Source of the DNA: Cornus controversa
Taxonomy: Eukaryota; Streptophyta; Magnoliopsida; Cornales; Cornaceae
Length of the DNA: 64,000 nucleotides
Direction: 5' to 3'
Assembly (NCBI GenBank): GCA_026545225.1
Contig: CM048852.1
Span: 10,650,501-10,714,500, forward strand
The position numbers and the translations under genes are program-made. The notes under the pieces were generated by a model. The model was not told the origin of the DNA. It worked only from the letters and a program-made list of their open reading frames with translations, and searched no databases. The first letter of the stretch is position 1; each line of letters begins with the position of its first letter. Below are positions 12,075 to 24,327 of this stretch, in pieces.

Positions 12075-13828
12075 AGAAAGTAGAGTTAGATGAGTTTGAA
12101 CCTAGTTGCTTGGATAGAAACTGGTTGAGAATTGCCTCTATATCAGCAGTAGAAAATGTGGATAGGGACTCCTCAGAAGGAGTAGTAACTGGTGTAGAAG
12201 GAGAAGGATGAGATGACACTGTCTTTGTGGTAGCTATAGGTGCAGCATTGCGAGGTATAGTAAGTTTGAAGCAATCCTGAATCGTATGTCCTAATTTATG
12301 ACAGTATCTATAGGAATGATCACCAGTTTTGGGTTGAGATGACTATGTTCACTGTTGTTACCACCATTGCAATGAAAAGAAGAAGAATATCTGTTAGGTG
12401 AAGGCCCAGACTGAAAAAATTGTGATTGTGAAGACCGTGAGTGCTCAGACTAAAAAAGAGTAGATGATGTAGCCAAGAAAGGAAGATGAGTCTAAATCGT
12501 AGAACAAAGGGTCTGTAGATGTGTCTCCTCTCGAACAAGCTCATTAAGAGTTTGATCCAGTGATGAGAGATGTGAGCAATGAAAAAGCTGACCATGGACA
12601 GACTCAAAATTATCATGAAGATTCATAAAAAATTGATAAAGGCGCATCTGATCATGATACTCATAAAATTTCTTGCTCTCTGAAATAACTGTCCACAATG
12701 GTTCTGACAAAGCTTGTTGATCCAAAAGACACTTTATGCGAGAAAAAAATTCATTAATCCCCTAAACTGACTCTTGCTTGAAATGACAAAGCTAGACCAT
12801 TAACTGGTACTAACGAGCACCATTAGAGCCAGAATATCAAAAAACAAGCATGTCCCAAACCTCTTTGGTAGTTTCATAACTACCAAACTCCATACTAATA
12901 GAAGAATTGGCTGTGTTGCGGAGCCATGTGATAATCTTGTGATATTAACAGAAGAATTAGTTATGTTGTAGAGCTATGTGATAATGTTGTGATTATTGTT
13001 ATCCCAGTCCTCAACATGAGAAGCAAAATCTCCATCTTTCTCATTGGTATCCTTAACAGATGATTTTTGATCCCCTCTGATGTAGGACCATAGCTTGCGT
13101 CCTTTAAGAAAGCTACGCATAGATTGACTCCAAAAAATATAGTTGTCCCATCAAGTGTATGTAGCGAAAATGGAGTGAGAAATCTCATTTTGAGCCATTT
13201 AGGAATTTTAAATGATAAAAAAGGTTGGAAAATTGCAATCAATGCAAAATTTCAAGGGGGTAGGCTTAAGAAAAAAAGTTCAAGTACTGTTGCTGATGTG
13301 GCAGAAATAGTACTGACGTGGATACTAATGTGGCAGAAAATGTGTTGTAGCAACTGAGGTGGTTGATGACATGGGAGAAAAGGTGACATGGCAGATAATA
13401 TGGATGATCAATGTTAGCATGACAGATGATGTGAATGCTGATGTGACATATGAGATGGCATTGAATGCTAAGTCAATATTGACCTGGAGCGCGTGGCAGT
13501 GCATGGTGATGTGTGATGATGCGTGGTGCCATGTGATAGTGTGTGAGAGCGCGTGGCGGCATGTGTGATGTCAAAAAAATGACCAGAAGGTTCTGGCAGC
13601 ACATGGAGGCGTGTGGAAGCTTCATTTTGACTGATTTGTACAGCAGCGTTATCATCTGGTTGAGGGCTTCATTCTGATATGTTCAGAACATTAAACAAAG
13701 TTCCTAAAGATGGATTTCTGACACAAATAGAAAATATTTCTCTTTAGATAATTTTTTTTAAATATCAGCTGGAAAACAATTATGCGGAAGAAGAAAATGA
13801 GAGTTTTGAAAACCCTAACTCTGATACC
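12075..13828 (-). mobile_element. Copia gag and 5' leader fragment
   Basis: The minus strand carries a gag in broken frames. The N-terminal block is near 13005-13215 (DNYIFWSQSMRSFLKG and LWSYIRG). The middle block is at 12492-12725 (FYEYHDQMRLYQFFMNL, LNELVREETHLQTL). A zinc knuckle lies near 12250-12320, where the first Cys position reads Tyr. A primer-binding site (minus-strand TGGTATCAGAG) sits at 13818-13828. Between gag and primer site, 13260-13640 holds repeated 'gatgtggca' and 'gcgtgg' words in the leader. Pol is missing; the element stops at about 12075. Confidence 0.75.
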
Positions 13829-14196
13829 ATGTTAGAATAAGAGAAAAAGAGAGTGAAACTTTGAATTATATTAATGAATGGTATATTTTCAATATACAGT
13901 GATATCATATACATAGGAGAAGGAAAAAGGGTAGGTGAGTGGGGAGCAAGTTATCCTATACATGGTAAATAGTCCCCAATCATAGGAATTATAATTTGAT
14001 ATGGAAAAGATACAATATAAAATATATACTAATGATGGTCTGGGAAGCTTTTAAGTATGTTTGTCCAAGTTTTAATGTCAAAAAGGATCTGCAAGGGCAT
14101 TAGTGTCATTTGTCCTTAAATATATTTACTGTGATTAGAGGTTATGATTTAATTAATTATCATGTTCTATTATATTTTTCCATGTATATGCACTAA
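13829..14196 (-). mobile_element. Copia 5' LTR, right boundary uncertain
   Basis: TGTTAGAATAAG starts directly after the primer-binding site, as expected for the 3' edge of a minus-strand 5' LTR. A TG-CA-type right end could be the CTAACA at about 14191-14196, but with no partner LTR or duplication this is only a guess. Confidence 0.45.
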
Positions 14197-16449
14197 CATA
14201 ATTGCAGGGGCAAATTTGTTAAATTCTCAAAGAAGGGTATTTTTGGGAAGTTCTCTAGGGCAATATTAATGCAGGGGCAATTTGGTAATTCTAATTACTA
14301 GGGTGTCATGTCTTTTTTAAAAAGGGAAATGAAATGTTTTTTGAGATGCTGAGACAATATAAAGGGACGATTCGACGCTGGAGAGAGGTGTAAGCAAAAA
14401 TTGAAAGAGTGTAAATAGGGGAAAGCAAAATCGATAAAGAGCTTTTGCAAATTTTGAGTGAGCTAATGTGTGAGGGTGTTAAAATAAGAAACAGAAAGAG
14501 ATGGTGGGAGCTTAGAGAGAGAAAGAATAAGAAGAGAAGAGTTTCACCATGGCTGCCGATTGAAGACACTTCACTGCCGATCTATTCAGTTAATCACATC
14601 AAAACTCTTCACCGCCGGTCAGAAATGATTCATCTTCTTCGGCGATCTTCACCGTCCGTTTGCAACTTAACATGAGCTTATCGTTTCAACCATTGTTCTT
14701 AGTTTATCCGACATCGTTTTCACTAGTTGGGTTAGTTCTTTTTGTTTGTTGATTCAGTATATGGAAACATCAGCTTTATAGATTCGAAACATAGAATCTC
14801 AGCTTCAGCGGTTCACTAAATTGAATATCAGTTTCAATTTTGGTTCTATTTTCTGAGTTTTCATTATTGGTTTCATCTACTGGCTCATCAATCATGGTTC
14901 TTCTTGGGTTCACTATTTGCAAGTCAATCACTTGAACAAACTTATAAATTTGGTATAATCTCTTTATACTTTTGTTCTTCTATTTCACATATCTATGATG
15001 CCTGCGATTAATTTTGTTTGCTGGAAATAATTTTCTGAATTCTAAATGATAGATTGAAGTTGTTTATTGGAAATATTTTTTTGAATTCTAAATGCTAGAT
15101 TGAAGTTGTTTGCTGAAAATATTTCTAAATTCTAATTGCTATAATGAAGTTGTTTGTTGGAAATTATTTTTGTTAAATTTAACTTACTGAATCCATAAGT
15201 GATGTCTTGAATTTCAAATTGCTAAACTTGTTTTCTGGAAACTCTAATTGCTAATATTGTGTTATGGAAATACTTATGTTATGGAAATAGTTTTGAGTAG
15301 CTGAAATTTTGATTTCTAAACTACTATTTGATATTGGCAGTGCTGAATTTCTATGTTCTGGAATTGGTTTTGGTGTAGCTGAAGTTCTGATTTCTGAACT
15401 TACTATTTGATATAGGCATTGTTGAATTTCCAAGTTCTGAAAGTAGTTTTGATTTTGTGTTTTTGAAAATGTTTGTTGTTGAACTAGTTTTTTTTTTGAA
15501 GTACTATTTGTTGAAATTGTTGTTGCAGAATGATAAATTGCTGTCTTAGAAATGTTGAGTTTGCTAATTTCAAATTGCTAAGTTGCTATTTACACTCGTT
15601 GAGTATGCTTATTTGAATTACTAGGTTACTAATTTTGTATTGTTGAGTATGTTAAACTTCAACTACTATACTTGTAATTAAGGTTATTGGTGCTACTAAA
15701 GTCTACTTTAGTTGCAGTTGTGTCCACTTTAAGAATATGTATCAAAACAAACAATGCCAAGACGGTTGTTTAAAGTGAATGTACCATGCTGAATGGAAGC
15801 TTGAATAGTTGAGAAGGAGATTCATAGAAAGAACAGTTGTTTACAAGACCTTGGAAGCTACATTTAGAATTATTCGCACTAAAGCCTATCTTTGAAGAAA
15901 TTCAAGCGTCATTGTGTGCTAGAAGTTCAAGTACCTTATTCATCATCCAGTAGGACTTTGAAGACCAATAATCAAAGCTTGAAGAGTTGTTGTTTACTAT
16001 ATCGAACTGACTCCACATTCACTATTTATAGTCCAAGTATAGGGATACTTTGGATAAGGGGAGTGTGAGTGATTGTGGTGAGAGATAGCTTGGGCTTTAG
16101 GAAGCCTGGGCTAGGTTAACAGCAGAAAAGGTGTTGTGAGAATCGGTGAGAGTGGTTCAGGCCTAGGGAGGGTGTGAAGTAGGTTGAGAGCTGGAGTGAA
16201 TATGTGGTGAGATGGGTGAGTGTGAGAGTGATTAGAAGATTACTGTACTACCCTTTCAGACATAGTGGAGCTCAATCGGGCACGAGGGCCAAGAGGTTTT
16301 TCACCCCACATTGGAGTTTACCTCTATAAATCTCTGTGTTAAGTTTTTGTGATTTGAGTGTGCCATACTTAGAGTAATTTTAGGGAAAAAAATGGACGAA
16401 CCTATTCACCCCCTCCCCCTCTAGGTTCATCAACTAATATATTCCAACA
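14197..16449. other. Unidentified AT-rich region with degenerate repeats
   Basis: No protein family is recognisable in this 2.25 kb. A TATA-like site lies at about 14355 (AATATAAAGGG) and could belong to a long LTR or leader. At 15000-15480 there are imperfect direct repeats of about 60-70 bp built on 'gaattctaaatgctagattgaagttgttt' style words; the clearest pair compares 15040 with 15100, and another compares 15295 with 15365. The last 60 bp (about 16390-16449) hold a pyrimidine run followed by CCAACA, which looks like the 3' terminus of a copia LTR on the + strand. The ORFs here are short and low-complexity, so no gene is called. Confidence 0.4.
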
Positions 16450-16685
16450 ATATATATCTTCTACCCTAACGATCTCTTTCGACTTTTTGGTAATAAGGGC
16501 CATTCTTGATATGGCTTAAATAAATTAATTCTTTCTTTGGTGTTTTTAAGGGTTACTCCTACTTCCGTTACAAGTTTTATAAATTATATTCTACTAGAAA
16601 TTTCTTCTAATTCATTATTAGTTCATTTAGAAATATTTTCTTGGATTACTTTTAAGGTCAATGGCAAACTATGACAATTTTTTAC
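16450..16685 (-). mobile_element. Unidentified retroelement remnant, piece A
   Basis: A minus-strand frame with two stops holds a charged peptide including FIKLVTEVGVTLKN and LFKPYQEWPLLPKSRK. I do not recognise the family. Its base composition and coding style resemble the coiled-coil remnant at 24328-25165, and it abuts a SIRE-like LTR on its right. It may be part of the same element, split by later insertions. Confidence 0.35.
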
Positions 16686-16689
16686 TAAT

Positions 16690-18128
16690 TTAAATTGCAA
16701 TAACAAATATAAATAAAAGCAATAGTGAAATGAAAAAATTGAAATTGATGCACAAATATTAAAAGAGAGTTAGAGAGAATCAAACACAAGTGACGCAAGA
16801 TGTAGCGTGGTTCAGAATCCCCTACTCCACGACTCAAGATCCCTCTTGAGATTTCTCCTAAATTCACTAAGGCTTCTCCTTTCGGGTGGAGAGCAAACTT
16901 TTACAATGAAGCTTACAAGCTTCTTCCTTCTCTTGCTAAGTAAAGTCTTTCACTTAGTCTTCTAGGGTTTCTTTACAATAAATGAGAGGAAGATTGGAGT
17001 ACAATAAATGATATCTCTCAAAGATAAATGCTCAAGTTTTAGCTCACACTATAGCAATAAATGAATCTCAAGTTTGAAGCTCAAATCTTTGTTTCAAGAG
17101 GATGAGATGAGTAAATGATGATCAAGAAGTGTATGTTTGGTGTCTCTTCCTCATAAATGAAGAACAAGACTCATATTTATGGTTTGTTTCAAAAATATAA
17201 CTGTTGAAGGTGGTTAGGCAACATTAAATGCAGTAAAATAATCGTTCAGATCTGTTCCCGTAAAGTCAGTCGACTTATGCATTTGAATTAGTCGACTGTT
17301 TACCCCTCTAAAAATGCTTAAAACATTCTGTCTAAATTAGTCGACTGATAGATGTGTATTAATAGACTGATAGAAAGATTTTTCTATGAAATAATTCCAA
17401 GTCATAAGTCGACTGATGCATTCGAATTAGCGGACTGATTTACCCTTCTGGAAATGCCAAAAACGCTCTGTCCAAATTAGTTAACTGATAGAAGTGAATA
17501 AGTCGACTGATTAAAAAGAATTTTCTGAAAAATTATTTCAATGCATAAGTCGACTGATGCATTTGAATTAGTCAACTGGTTTACCTTTCTACAAATGTGA
17601 AAAACGCTCTGTCCAAATTAGTCAACTGATTTAAGTGTATAAGTCGACTTATTGATGCTCAACATTAAAAAAACAGATCTTTGACATCCAAACAAAGCCT
17701 AAAACATCAAGGACTTCAAAGATGTGATTCAATGTGATCAAGTCCTATTCTTAAGAGGCTAAAGACCAAAATAAAATGTAAGAATGATATGCATATGGTC
17801 TTAAAAACTTGTTTTGAGAAATTGAGCTTCAAACAAGATATTCAAATAAAGCTTTATAAGATTACCTAGGCTCTCACCATTTCCTAACTACCCCAAATCT
17901 TCTTTGATTGGTATGATTCTTTAAGCTTGATGTGCCAACTTCATTTTAATGGGATTGATTCTTTTGATCATATCATTTTCAATTATTTATCCTCATTGTG
18001 AATGCTATCTTGAATAGATCATTGTTCTAAGCAATCACTCAATGAAAATGTTAGAACATAACACCATTAATGGTTTGTTATCATCAAAATTACAAGATTG
18101 CCCTTTGGTTAAAACCTTTGGGTCAACA
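16690..18128 (-). mobile_element. SIRE-like copia LTR
   Basis: On the minus strand it begins TGTTGACCCAAAGG (right edge 18128), with 'gatgataacaaacc' shortly after. This is the usual start of SIRE/Maximus copia LTRs. The other end near 16690-16870 carries the 'gtagcgtggttcagaat' type sequence found near the 3' end of such LTRs. No SIRE coding region or primer site is attached, so it is a solo or truncated LTR. No clear target-site duplication is visible. Confidence 0.6.
17262..17660. repeat. Tandem repeat with AGTCGACT palindromes
   Basis: About three units of roughly 145 bp each contain 'aagtcgactgatgcat', 'gaattagtcgactg' and an 'aacgctctgtccaaatta' spacer. AGTCGACT is a perfect 8-bp palindrome occurring repeatedly, with point-mutated forms such as AGTCAACT. 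The array lies inside the SIRE-like LTR. Confidence 0.8.
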
Positions 18129-18372
18129 GCTTCTAATTTTTCTTCTAGTTTATTTACTTTTCTGTTAATTGAATTAGAAGTTGCAGAAGTATATTATTTT
18201 GTCTAATAGGGATGTTACTGGATTTGATGTCTAAAGCCTTAGAATTTCTTTTCGATTTAGGTTCATTTTAAATTGATTCAAGCGTAATTTAGTTTATTGA
18301 TTACATATTTAAAGGATTTTAGGAGTTCCTTGAAGTTTTTGTGTTATGGTGTGGGACTAGGAAGGGTCCGAA
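18129..18372 (-). mobile_element. Unidentified retroelement remnant, piece B
   Basis: This short stretch lies between the SIRE-like LTR and the next gypsy LTR. Its first part (18129-18190) resembles the AT-rich coding style of piece A at 16450-16685 and may be its continuation on the other side of the SIRE insertion. Nothing recognisable is encoded. Confidence 0.25.
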
Positions 18373-20974
18373 TGTTAGAGACCGTGCCCAATTTTGGCCG
18401 GTTCTTTTTTTTTTCATCATTTATTGCTTTAAATGCATTTTAAATGATATTTAATGTGTTTTGAATGCGAAAAATATGTTGGAAGAGTTGTTTTAGGGTT
18501 TTGGGAAGTTTTGGAAGCTTTTGAAAAAGTTTAACTTTTTAATCAACTGGAGTCCCGGGATGAGATTTAATGAGTCCGAGAATTCTGATATTTTTTTAAA
18601 AAATGTTCTTTTGGTTATAGACCAATTAGAATATTTGGAGAGACGTAGAAGTAATTTTGAGTTCATGGCTTCTTTCGGATTCAAAAACGGAGGTCGAGAA
18701 GGTACGTTAAGTGAACCAGGGGCGTTTCGGTCTTTTTGCACCCTAGGGTTTATAATTATCTAGGAGATAAAAATTTACATCTTATTTCCTCTCTCTAATC
18801 GGCCGTGAACCTCTCTTCTCTCTCTTTTTTGTGTTCTTCTTCTTCTCTCTAGAATTAGAAGGTGTTAGGGCTTGATTCGGAAGGCGCCAAAGAAGGGAAG
18901 TGGGTTCTACGCGGCAAAGGCTTCGCTTGGTACCGAACAAAGTCACGATTAGATAATTTTGGTGCTGGTGAAAGTATCGGATAGCTTGAAACTAAAGCTA
19001 TTGAGGTAGGGTGTGTGTGTTGGGTCTTCTTATTCAAGTGAGATTTTATGTCTAAGCATAAAATAGAGTTTTATTTTCATGTGATATATGAAAGTGTATG
19101 ATTTGTGATGAAATTTATATTTTAAAGTGATGTATATATGTTTCTCTTGCTAGAAATGGTTAGTATATGTTTTATGTTGCATAGATTGTTTATATGTACA
19201 ATGTGGAGCTTAAATTGCATATATGGGATTTTGGGGAATAAATGATGAAAAACCTACTTTTGGGGGTTAAGTATCTATATATATTATTATGAGCCTTGTG
19301 TGACATAATAGGATTGAACTAGGACATATAATGGGTGCAATGCATCGAAACTTGTGAATGTGTGTGCAAAATGTAAAATATTTTGTGTGAGTGTGGGGTG
19401 TGTCTCGAAAGTGGATCATGGGAAAGTAGTTGGGGAACATATCCTCTGGGGTTGAAAGACCTCAAACTTGCACAAGATGGGTTGGTTCCCAGTGGGTTAG
19501 TAGCCCTAAAATAACTAGGAATTGGGATATGGAGCTTCGTCACGTATTCGGTGATATGTGTGAGTGTGAACCAAATTTGAGAGAGTGTGTTGAGTCTTAT
19601 GTGTAACTTAAGTTAATTACATGACTTGTGTGGATATTTATCCATTTTTGATCTTTGTCATATGTTACATGTATGATGGAAATGTGCTATGTGTATGAAA
19701 TACATTTTATATGGTTGTCAAGTTACAATTGATGTATATGTCATGACGTGAACGAATTGAGCTTTTAAGTTTGCAACTAGAATGATAGGGAGCATTACAC
19801 GTAGTTGATGGACATGAGTTGTGTTTTATACATTGAATATGAAATGTGGCCTTGAATGGATTACACAATACATTAACCTTGAGCCCGTTAAAAATTGGTC
19901 ATTCCCGTACACTAACACTTTCAGGACATGGCAAGGAGGTGGTTGAGGATACACAACCATGAGTTGAACCTAGAGTAGAAGAACATTATTTTTGGACCTT
20001 TGCACCTTTTGAGACATGGGTATGGATGTCCATGCTGACTAGTGGCATGTGGACTAAATTAGAAGTATTGTACTTATTTTTGGATGAGAAGCATGCATAA
20101 GACTTTCAAATATGTATGATAAGTTGATTATTCTTGAGGACCATGTAAAAATGATGTTTTGTTGCAATAGGTGTATAATAATGTATAAATTTCTTCTTTC
20201 GTTATAAGTGTATGTGGTGGTTTTAAATGGTGATGATTTATCATTTTGTGGGTGTTTGGGGATTTGTTGGAAATATAACTATGTTCTATGATTGTTCGTT
20301 AGGAGAATGGTGATTGTTACCACTTAGTGTTTTTGTTAGTGTTCCAGGTTAGGTGAGTTCGATGCATTGAAGTCACCATTTCGATGCATCGAAGTGTGTC
20401 GATGCATCGTAAAATACTTTGATGCATTGTCAATTAAAGGATGAGAATTTTGTACAAAAATATAGTAGGTGTCGCAGGATACTTCGTATCTTGTTCGATG
20501 CATTGTAGGTTTGATGCATCGAAGTCACCATTTCGATGCATCGAAGTGTGTGGCTGGGTGTGTTTGTTTGAAATGAAATTAGAGAATTATTTAGGGATGG
20601 AATTTGTGACCACATGTGAGGCCATAGGTAATTGTACGTACGCAATTATGTTTCTACGTTGGTTTAGTGATTGAGGTGATGTATTAGAAGTAAATGGTTG
20701 AAATCGCTCTTGTAATTACGAGTAAGCTCTAGGATTGGTCTAAACTTCAAACGGGCGTAACTTCTTCGTTTTAGATTAGAATTGAGCCTAATTTTTTCAA
20801 AATTGAGTATTTTTAGAACCTCTTTCCAATAGACTAAGATTATTATGAAATCTTAAGCACACTAGAAGTTAGATTCTGGAATTGAGAGGTTCATAGGTGT
20901 GAACCGAATGAGACTTTCACTGTTCACCTCCGATTTCTATATTGATCTTGGTATCGGGAAATAGGGGCATGACA
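18373..20974 (+). mobile_element. Long gypsy LTR (2.6 kb)
   Basis: It starts TGTTAGAGACC and ends GGGGCATGACA. It aligns nearly end to end with the minus-strand LTR at 44114-47817 once the insertions in that copy are removed. Examples are the block around 18600-18750 against 47460-47600 and the last 330 bp against 44114-45060. A TATA-like stretch (TTTATAATTATC, about 18749) precedes a CT-rich leader-like segment. No primer-binding site follows and the flanks (CCGAA and GGAGT) do not match, so it is not a clean solo LTR. Confidence 0.8.
20358..20552. repeat. Palindrome array, word TTCGATGCATCGAA
   Basis: The perfect 14-bp palindrome TTCGATGCATCGAA occurs at 20380-20393 and 20532-20545, and several one-mismatch copies lie between them. 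A segment of about 40 bp containing two palindromes is repeated directly, about 152 bp apart. The array lies about 420-620 bp before the LTR 3' end. Confidence 0.9.
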
Positions 20975-23900
20975 GGAGTAACCCGAAAAGTGTTTATAGG
21001 ATTTTATGAGTGATGTGAGGGCATAAGTGAACTTAGGGGGATAAGAGTGAAGTTTGGAGAAAAGAGGAAAGGCTAGTAAATGATTAAATGAAAGTTGAAA
21101 AGGGTAAATGAGCAAAGTTAAAGTTGGGATATCTAAGAATAGTTAGATATAATATATGTATAGCTTAGGGTGAGTGGAGAAATTAGATTTTCTCCCCTCT
21201 TTTGACTAATTCTCTCTCCCTCTCCTACGATTTTCATCTCCTAGATTGTTCTTCAATTTGGAAGGCTTAGGGCTTGGTTCGAGTTTTAGACCGGGAATTA
21301 AAGTTGATTCCTTTCACTTCCTCTACTTAGGTGAAATTTGAAGCTTGGTGAAATTAGAACTTTTGAGTTAAAGCTTATAATTGAAGTAGGGGTGTCTATT
21401 CTTTTTTAACTTTGGTTCTATAGGTCACTTAGATGAGATATTTAAGTTGTAGTATGTCTGGTTGTATAGGTTGAACCTTGTCTTTGAGTTTTATGCATCT
21501 CACATGTTCAATTATGTTTAAAGCATGAATGTTTATGCCTTTACACTTCTTTTTGAAGCATATGTGCACTATATGTTCAATATGAAGACTTTGTGCGTGA
21601 GAAGTGTAAATTGGTTGCTCAAGTGAGTAGAAATGCTTAAAATGTGGTTATACATGATGTGATTTCAATTTGAAAGCATGCTAGGTTTGGATAGAGCATT
21701 TTTGTATATCTATGTAATAGCCCGCTTCACCTGATGGTATGATATTGTCCGCTTTGCACCCAAGCCCGCACAATTTTGCTCTTGAATTTTATCTCAAAAG
21801 ACTTTATACCATTTGGAAAGAACACATTACATATAAGCATATCCCCTTCTTCACACCCAAGTGATGTGAAATTGAGCACCATGTAGCCTGCTAGTGTGGT
21901 AGCTCGCCCGGTGTCTCTTGCACTAGCCCGGATCATAACCCCCCTCCCCCCCAACAAGGGTCACCACAATCCACCCCCCTAGGAGGCTCGACGTTCCCGT
22001 CGGTACACTTTTGGCTGGGTTCAGCTCTGATACCATCTATAACTGCCCGCTCCACTTGATAGTATGATATTGTTTGCTTTGGGCATAGCCCGTACAGTTT
22101 TGCTCTTGAGTTTTATCCCAAAAGACCTCATATCATTTGGAGAGAGTACACCACATATATAACACATCCTCCTTCCATACCTAGGCGATGTGGGATTGAG
22201 CACCCTTGGGGACAAGAGGGGACAAACACATCTTTTCCACACAGCCAATGTCTTTACAATTTATAATAGCCCGCTCCACCACATGGTATGATATTGTCTG
22301 CTTTGGGCCTAAGCCCGCACGATTTTGTTCTTGGGTTTTACCCCAAAAGGCCTTATATCATTTGGAGAGAACACGCTACATATAAGCACATCCCCTTCTC
22401 CACACCCAGGCTATGTGGGATTGAGTACCCTGTAACTTGCTAGTGTGGTAGCTCGCCTAGTGTCTCTCGCACCCGCCCATATCACACTCACCCACAAGGG
22501 TCACTATAATCCACCACTAGGAGGCTCAATGTCTTCATCAACACACTTCTAACTGGAACCCTACTCTGATACCATTTGTAACAGTCCGCTCTACTTGATG
22601 GTATGATATTTTCCGCTTTGGGCCTAAGCTCGCACGATTTTGCTCTTGGGTTTTACCCCAAAAGGCCTCATACCATCAGGTGGAGCGGGCTATTAGAGCC
22701 AGACCCAACCGAAAGTGTGCCAACGAGACATTGGGCCTCCAAGGGGGGTGGATTGTAAAGATCTTGGTTGTGTGGAAGAGGCGTGTTTGTCCCCTCTTGT
22801 CCCCAAGGGTGCATAATCTCATATCGCTTAGGTGTGGAAGGAGGATGTGCTATATATGTAGTGTGCTCTCTCCAAATGGTATGAGGCATTTTGGAGGTAA
22901 AACCTAAGAGTAAAATCGTGTGAGCTTTGGCCCAAAGTGAATAATATCATACCATCAAGTGGAGCGGGCTGTTACAGTCTATGTGAGCAAAAGTCCCATG
23001 CGTATGATAAAAGGCATAAATGAAAAGTTTTAATGAAACTACATGGTTTAAAAATATCATGAAGTTGAATGAGATTGCATCGTTGCATGCATGGTTTTAG
23101 CCTGAAAAAGTGTTGGTTGATAGCTTGTATAGCTTTTGTGGAGATTTGGTTGAAATCTGATTTTGTTGGCGTGTTTGATGAAATTGTAAATTTATATGAT
23201 GATTGATGATTTTTGGAAGAACGGCATAAGAAGTAAGAAGGGCTTGGAGCCCTAGGGTGAAAGGCCCAAAACTTGGCTAGATGTCGCTACCTTTGGGTTA
23301 GCAACCCATAAAGTGTAAGAAAAATATTTGGCATTCAAGGTACTTACTGTAGTTTCCGTTATCGACAACTCCCTAATTGGTTGATTTTGAACATTATGTG
23401 GTTATTGAGTTATAGATGTGTCTATAGGCTCAATTTGTAGTTTTGAAATTGTGGTTCGTGTTCTTGTACTTGATGCTTTGTTTGTGTACAAGATATATAC
23501 ATAATCGTAGAATTGCCGCAATGCACGTTTAGTATGAGAATGACACTGAGAGTATAGTAATAAATATGTCATGTAGATGAATATATATGAAATGCTGCCT
23601 TCATGCATAGTTGCCTAAATCATCGTTGGGTTGGCGTAAGCATCTCTACTGGGTATGTTGTTGCTCATCCTTTCCCCCCAAATATTTTTTATAGATAAGG
23701 CATCGGCGGTAGGTGAAGCTTAGGAGTGCTAAGGTGGAGCACTTGGGATTCTATCTTTGCGTTTTGTTGATTATGTTTATGTAGACTTTAAATATGTTTA
23801 TGTAATATGGATGAATAAGGGTATTTTTGGTTTCGATGTATGATATTCAAATATGTTTTCGTTTCAAATGGTGTCTATGGTTTTACCATTATATATATGC

Positions 23901-24327
23901 TATGAATGTTCTTAGTCATGTTTTGATTATTGAGAATACATTTATGTTAAGAGAAGGAATTTGGACATTGTATGGACCGTAACTCATTGACAAATTAGAG
24001 AATTGAATTGAATAAATTGGATGGAAAACCCGAGACCTATGATAGATTCACGATGGATCGTAAATTACGATCAATCATAACCTGCATTACGATGGATCTG
24101 TGTTTTTACAGTTGAATGGTGAAATTTAAGGATTTGTTTAAAGTACACATATGCCATAATGACTGGTCCACTAGTGTGAATTGTTTCAAATGTACGTGTA
24201 TGTAATCAAGTTGACGCTTCTGTAATTGTGAAAATAAGATTGGATTGTAGTTGTGAGGCGTTGGTGATCGTATTAATCACCCCCATTTCTTATGCTCTCC
24301 TAGGTGTCTGAAATTTGGGGCGTGACA
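20975..24327 (+). mobile_element. Gypsy LTR, 5' truncated, carrying a TRIM array
   Basis: It ends GGGGCGTGACA at 24327, as the other long gypsy LTRs do. It has the shared 'gaagtaggggtgtc' block near 21387 and the 'gggtgaaaggcccaaaactt' block near 23258. Its start is missing, because the LTR ending at 20974 lies directly against it. A 1.26-kb TRIM array (21713-22976) interrupts it. A short array of degenerate ACGATC-type palindromes lies at 24038-24115. Confidence 0.65.
21713..22976 (-). mobile_element. Tandem and inverted TRIM array
   Basis: Four related LTR-like units start at about 21713, 22038, 22262 and 22577. Each has 'agcccgctccac', 'ggtatgatattgt' and 'ccgctttgggc' blocks. Primer-binding-site complements (CTCTGATACCAT) precede the units at 22025-22036 and 22564-22575, which places the elements on the minus strand as two or more LTR-internal-LTR copies in tandem. 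The last unit (22577-22976) contains its own reverse complement, so the array closes with CCATCAAGTGGAGCGGGC. The flanks ATCTA (21708-21712) and GTCTA (22977-22981) form a 5-bp duplication with one mismatch. There is no coding capacity, as is usual for TRIMs. Confidence 0.75.

Noticed and set aside
14306..14675. Possible small host gene (an 87-codon minus and a 76-codon plus frame)
   Set aside because: The two frames overlap on opposite strands, no family is recognised and no exon structure extends from them. The region is more like an LTR or leader.
17262..17660. CRISPR-like array
   Set aside because: Units are about 145 bp with degenerate palindromes and no unique equal-length spacers, and the array is part of a plant LTR. 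The same reasoning applies to 20358-20552.
22021..22907. ORFs of 73-76 codons in the TRIM region
   Set aside because: The same peptide style appears on both strands because the units are repeated and inverted. TRIMs do not encode proteins.
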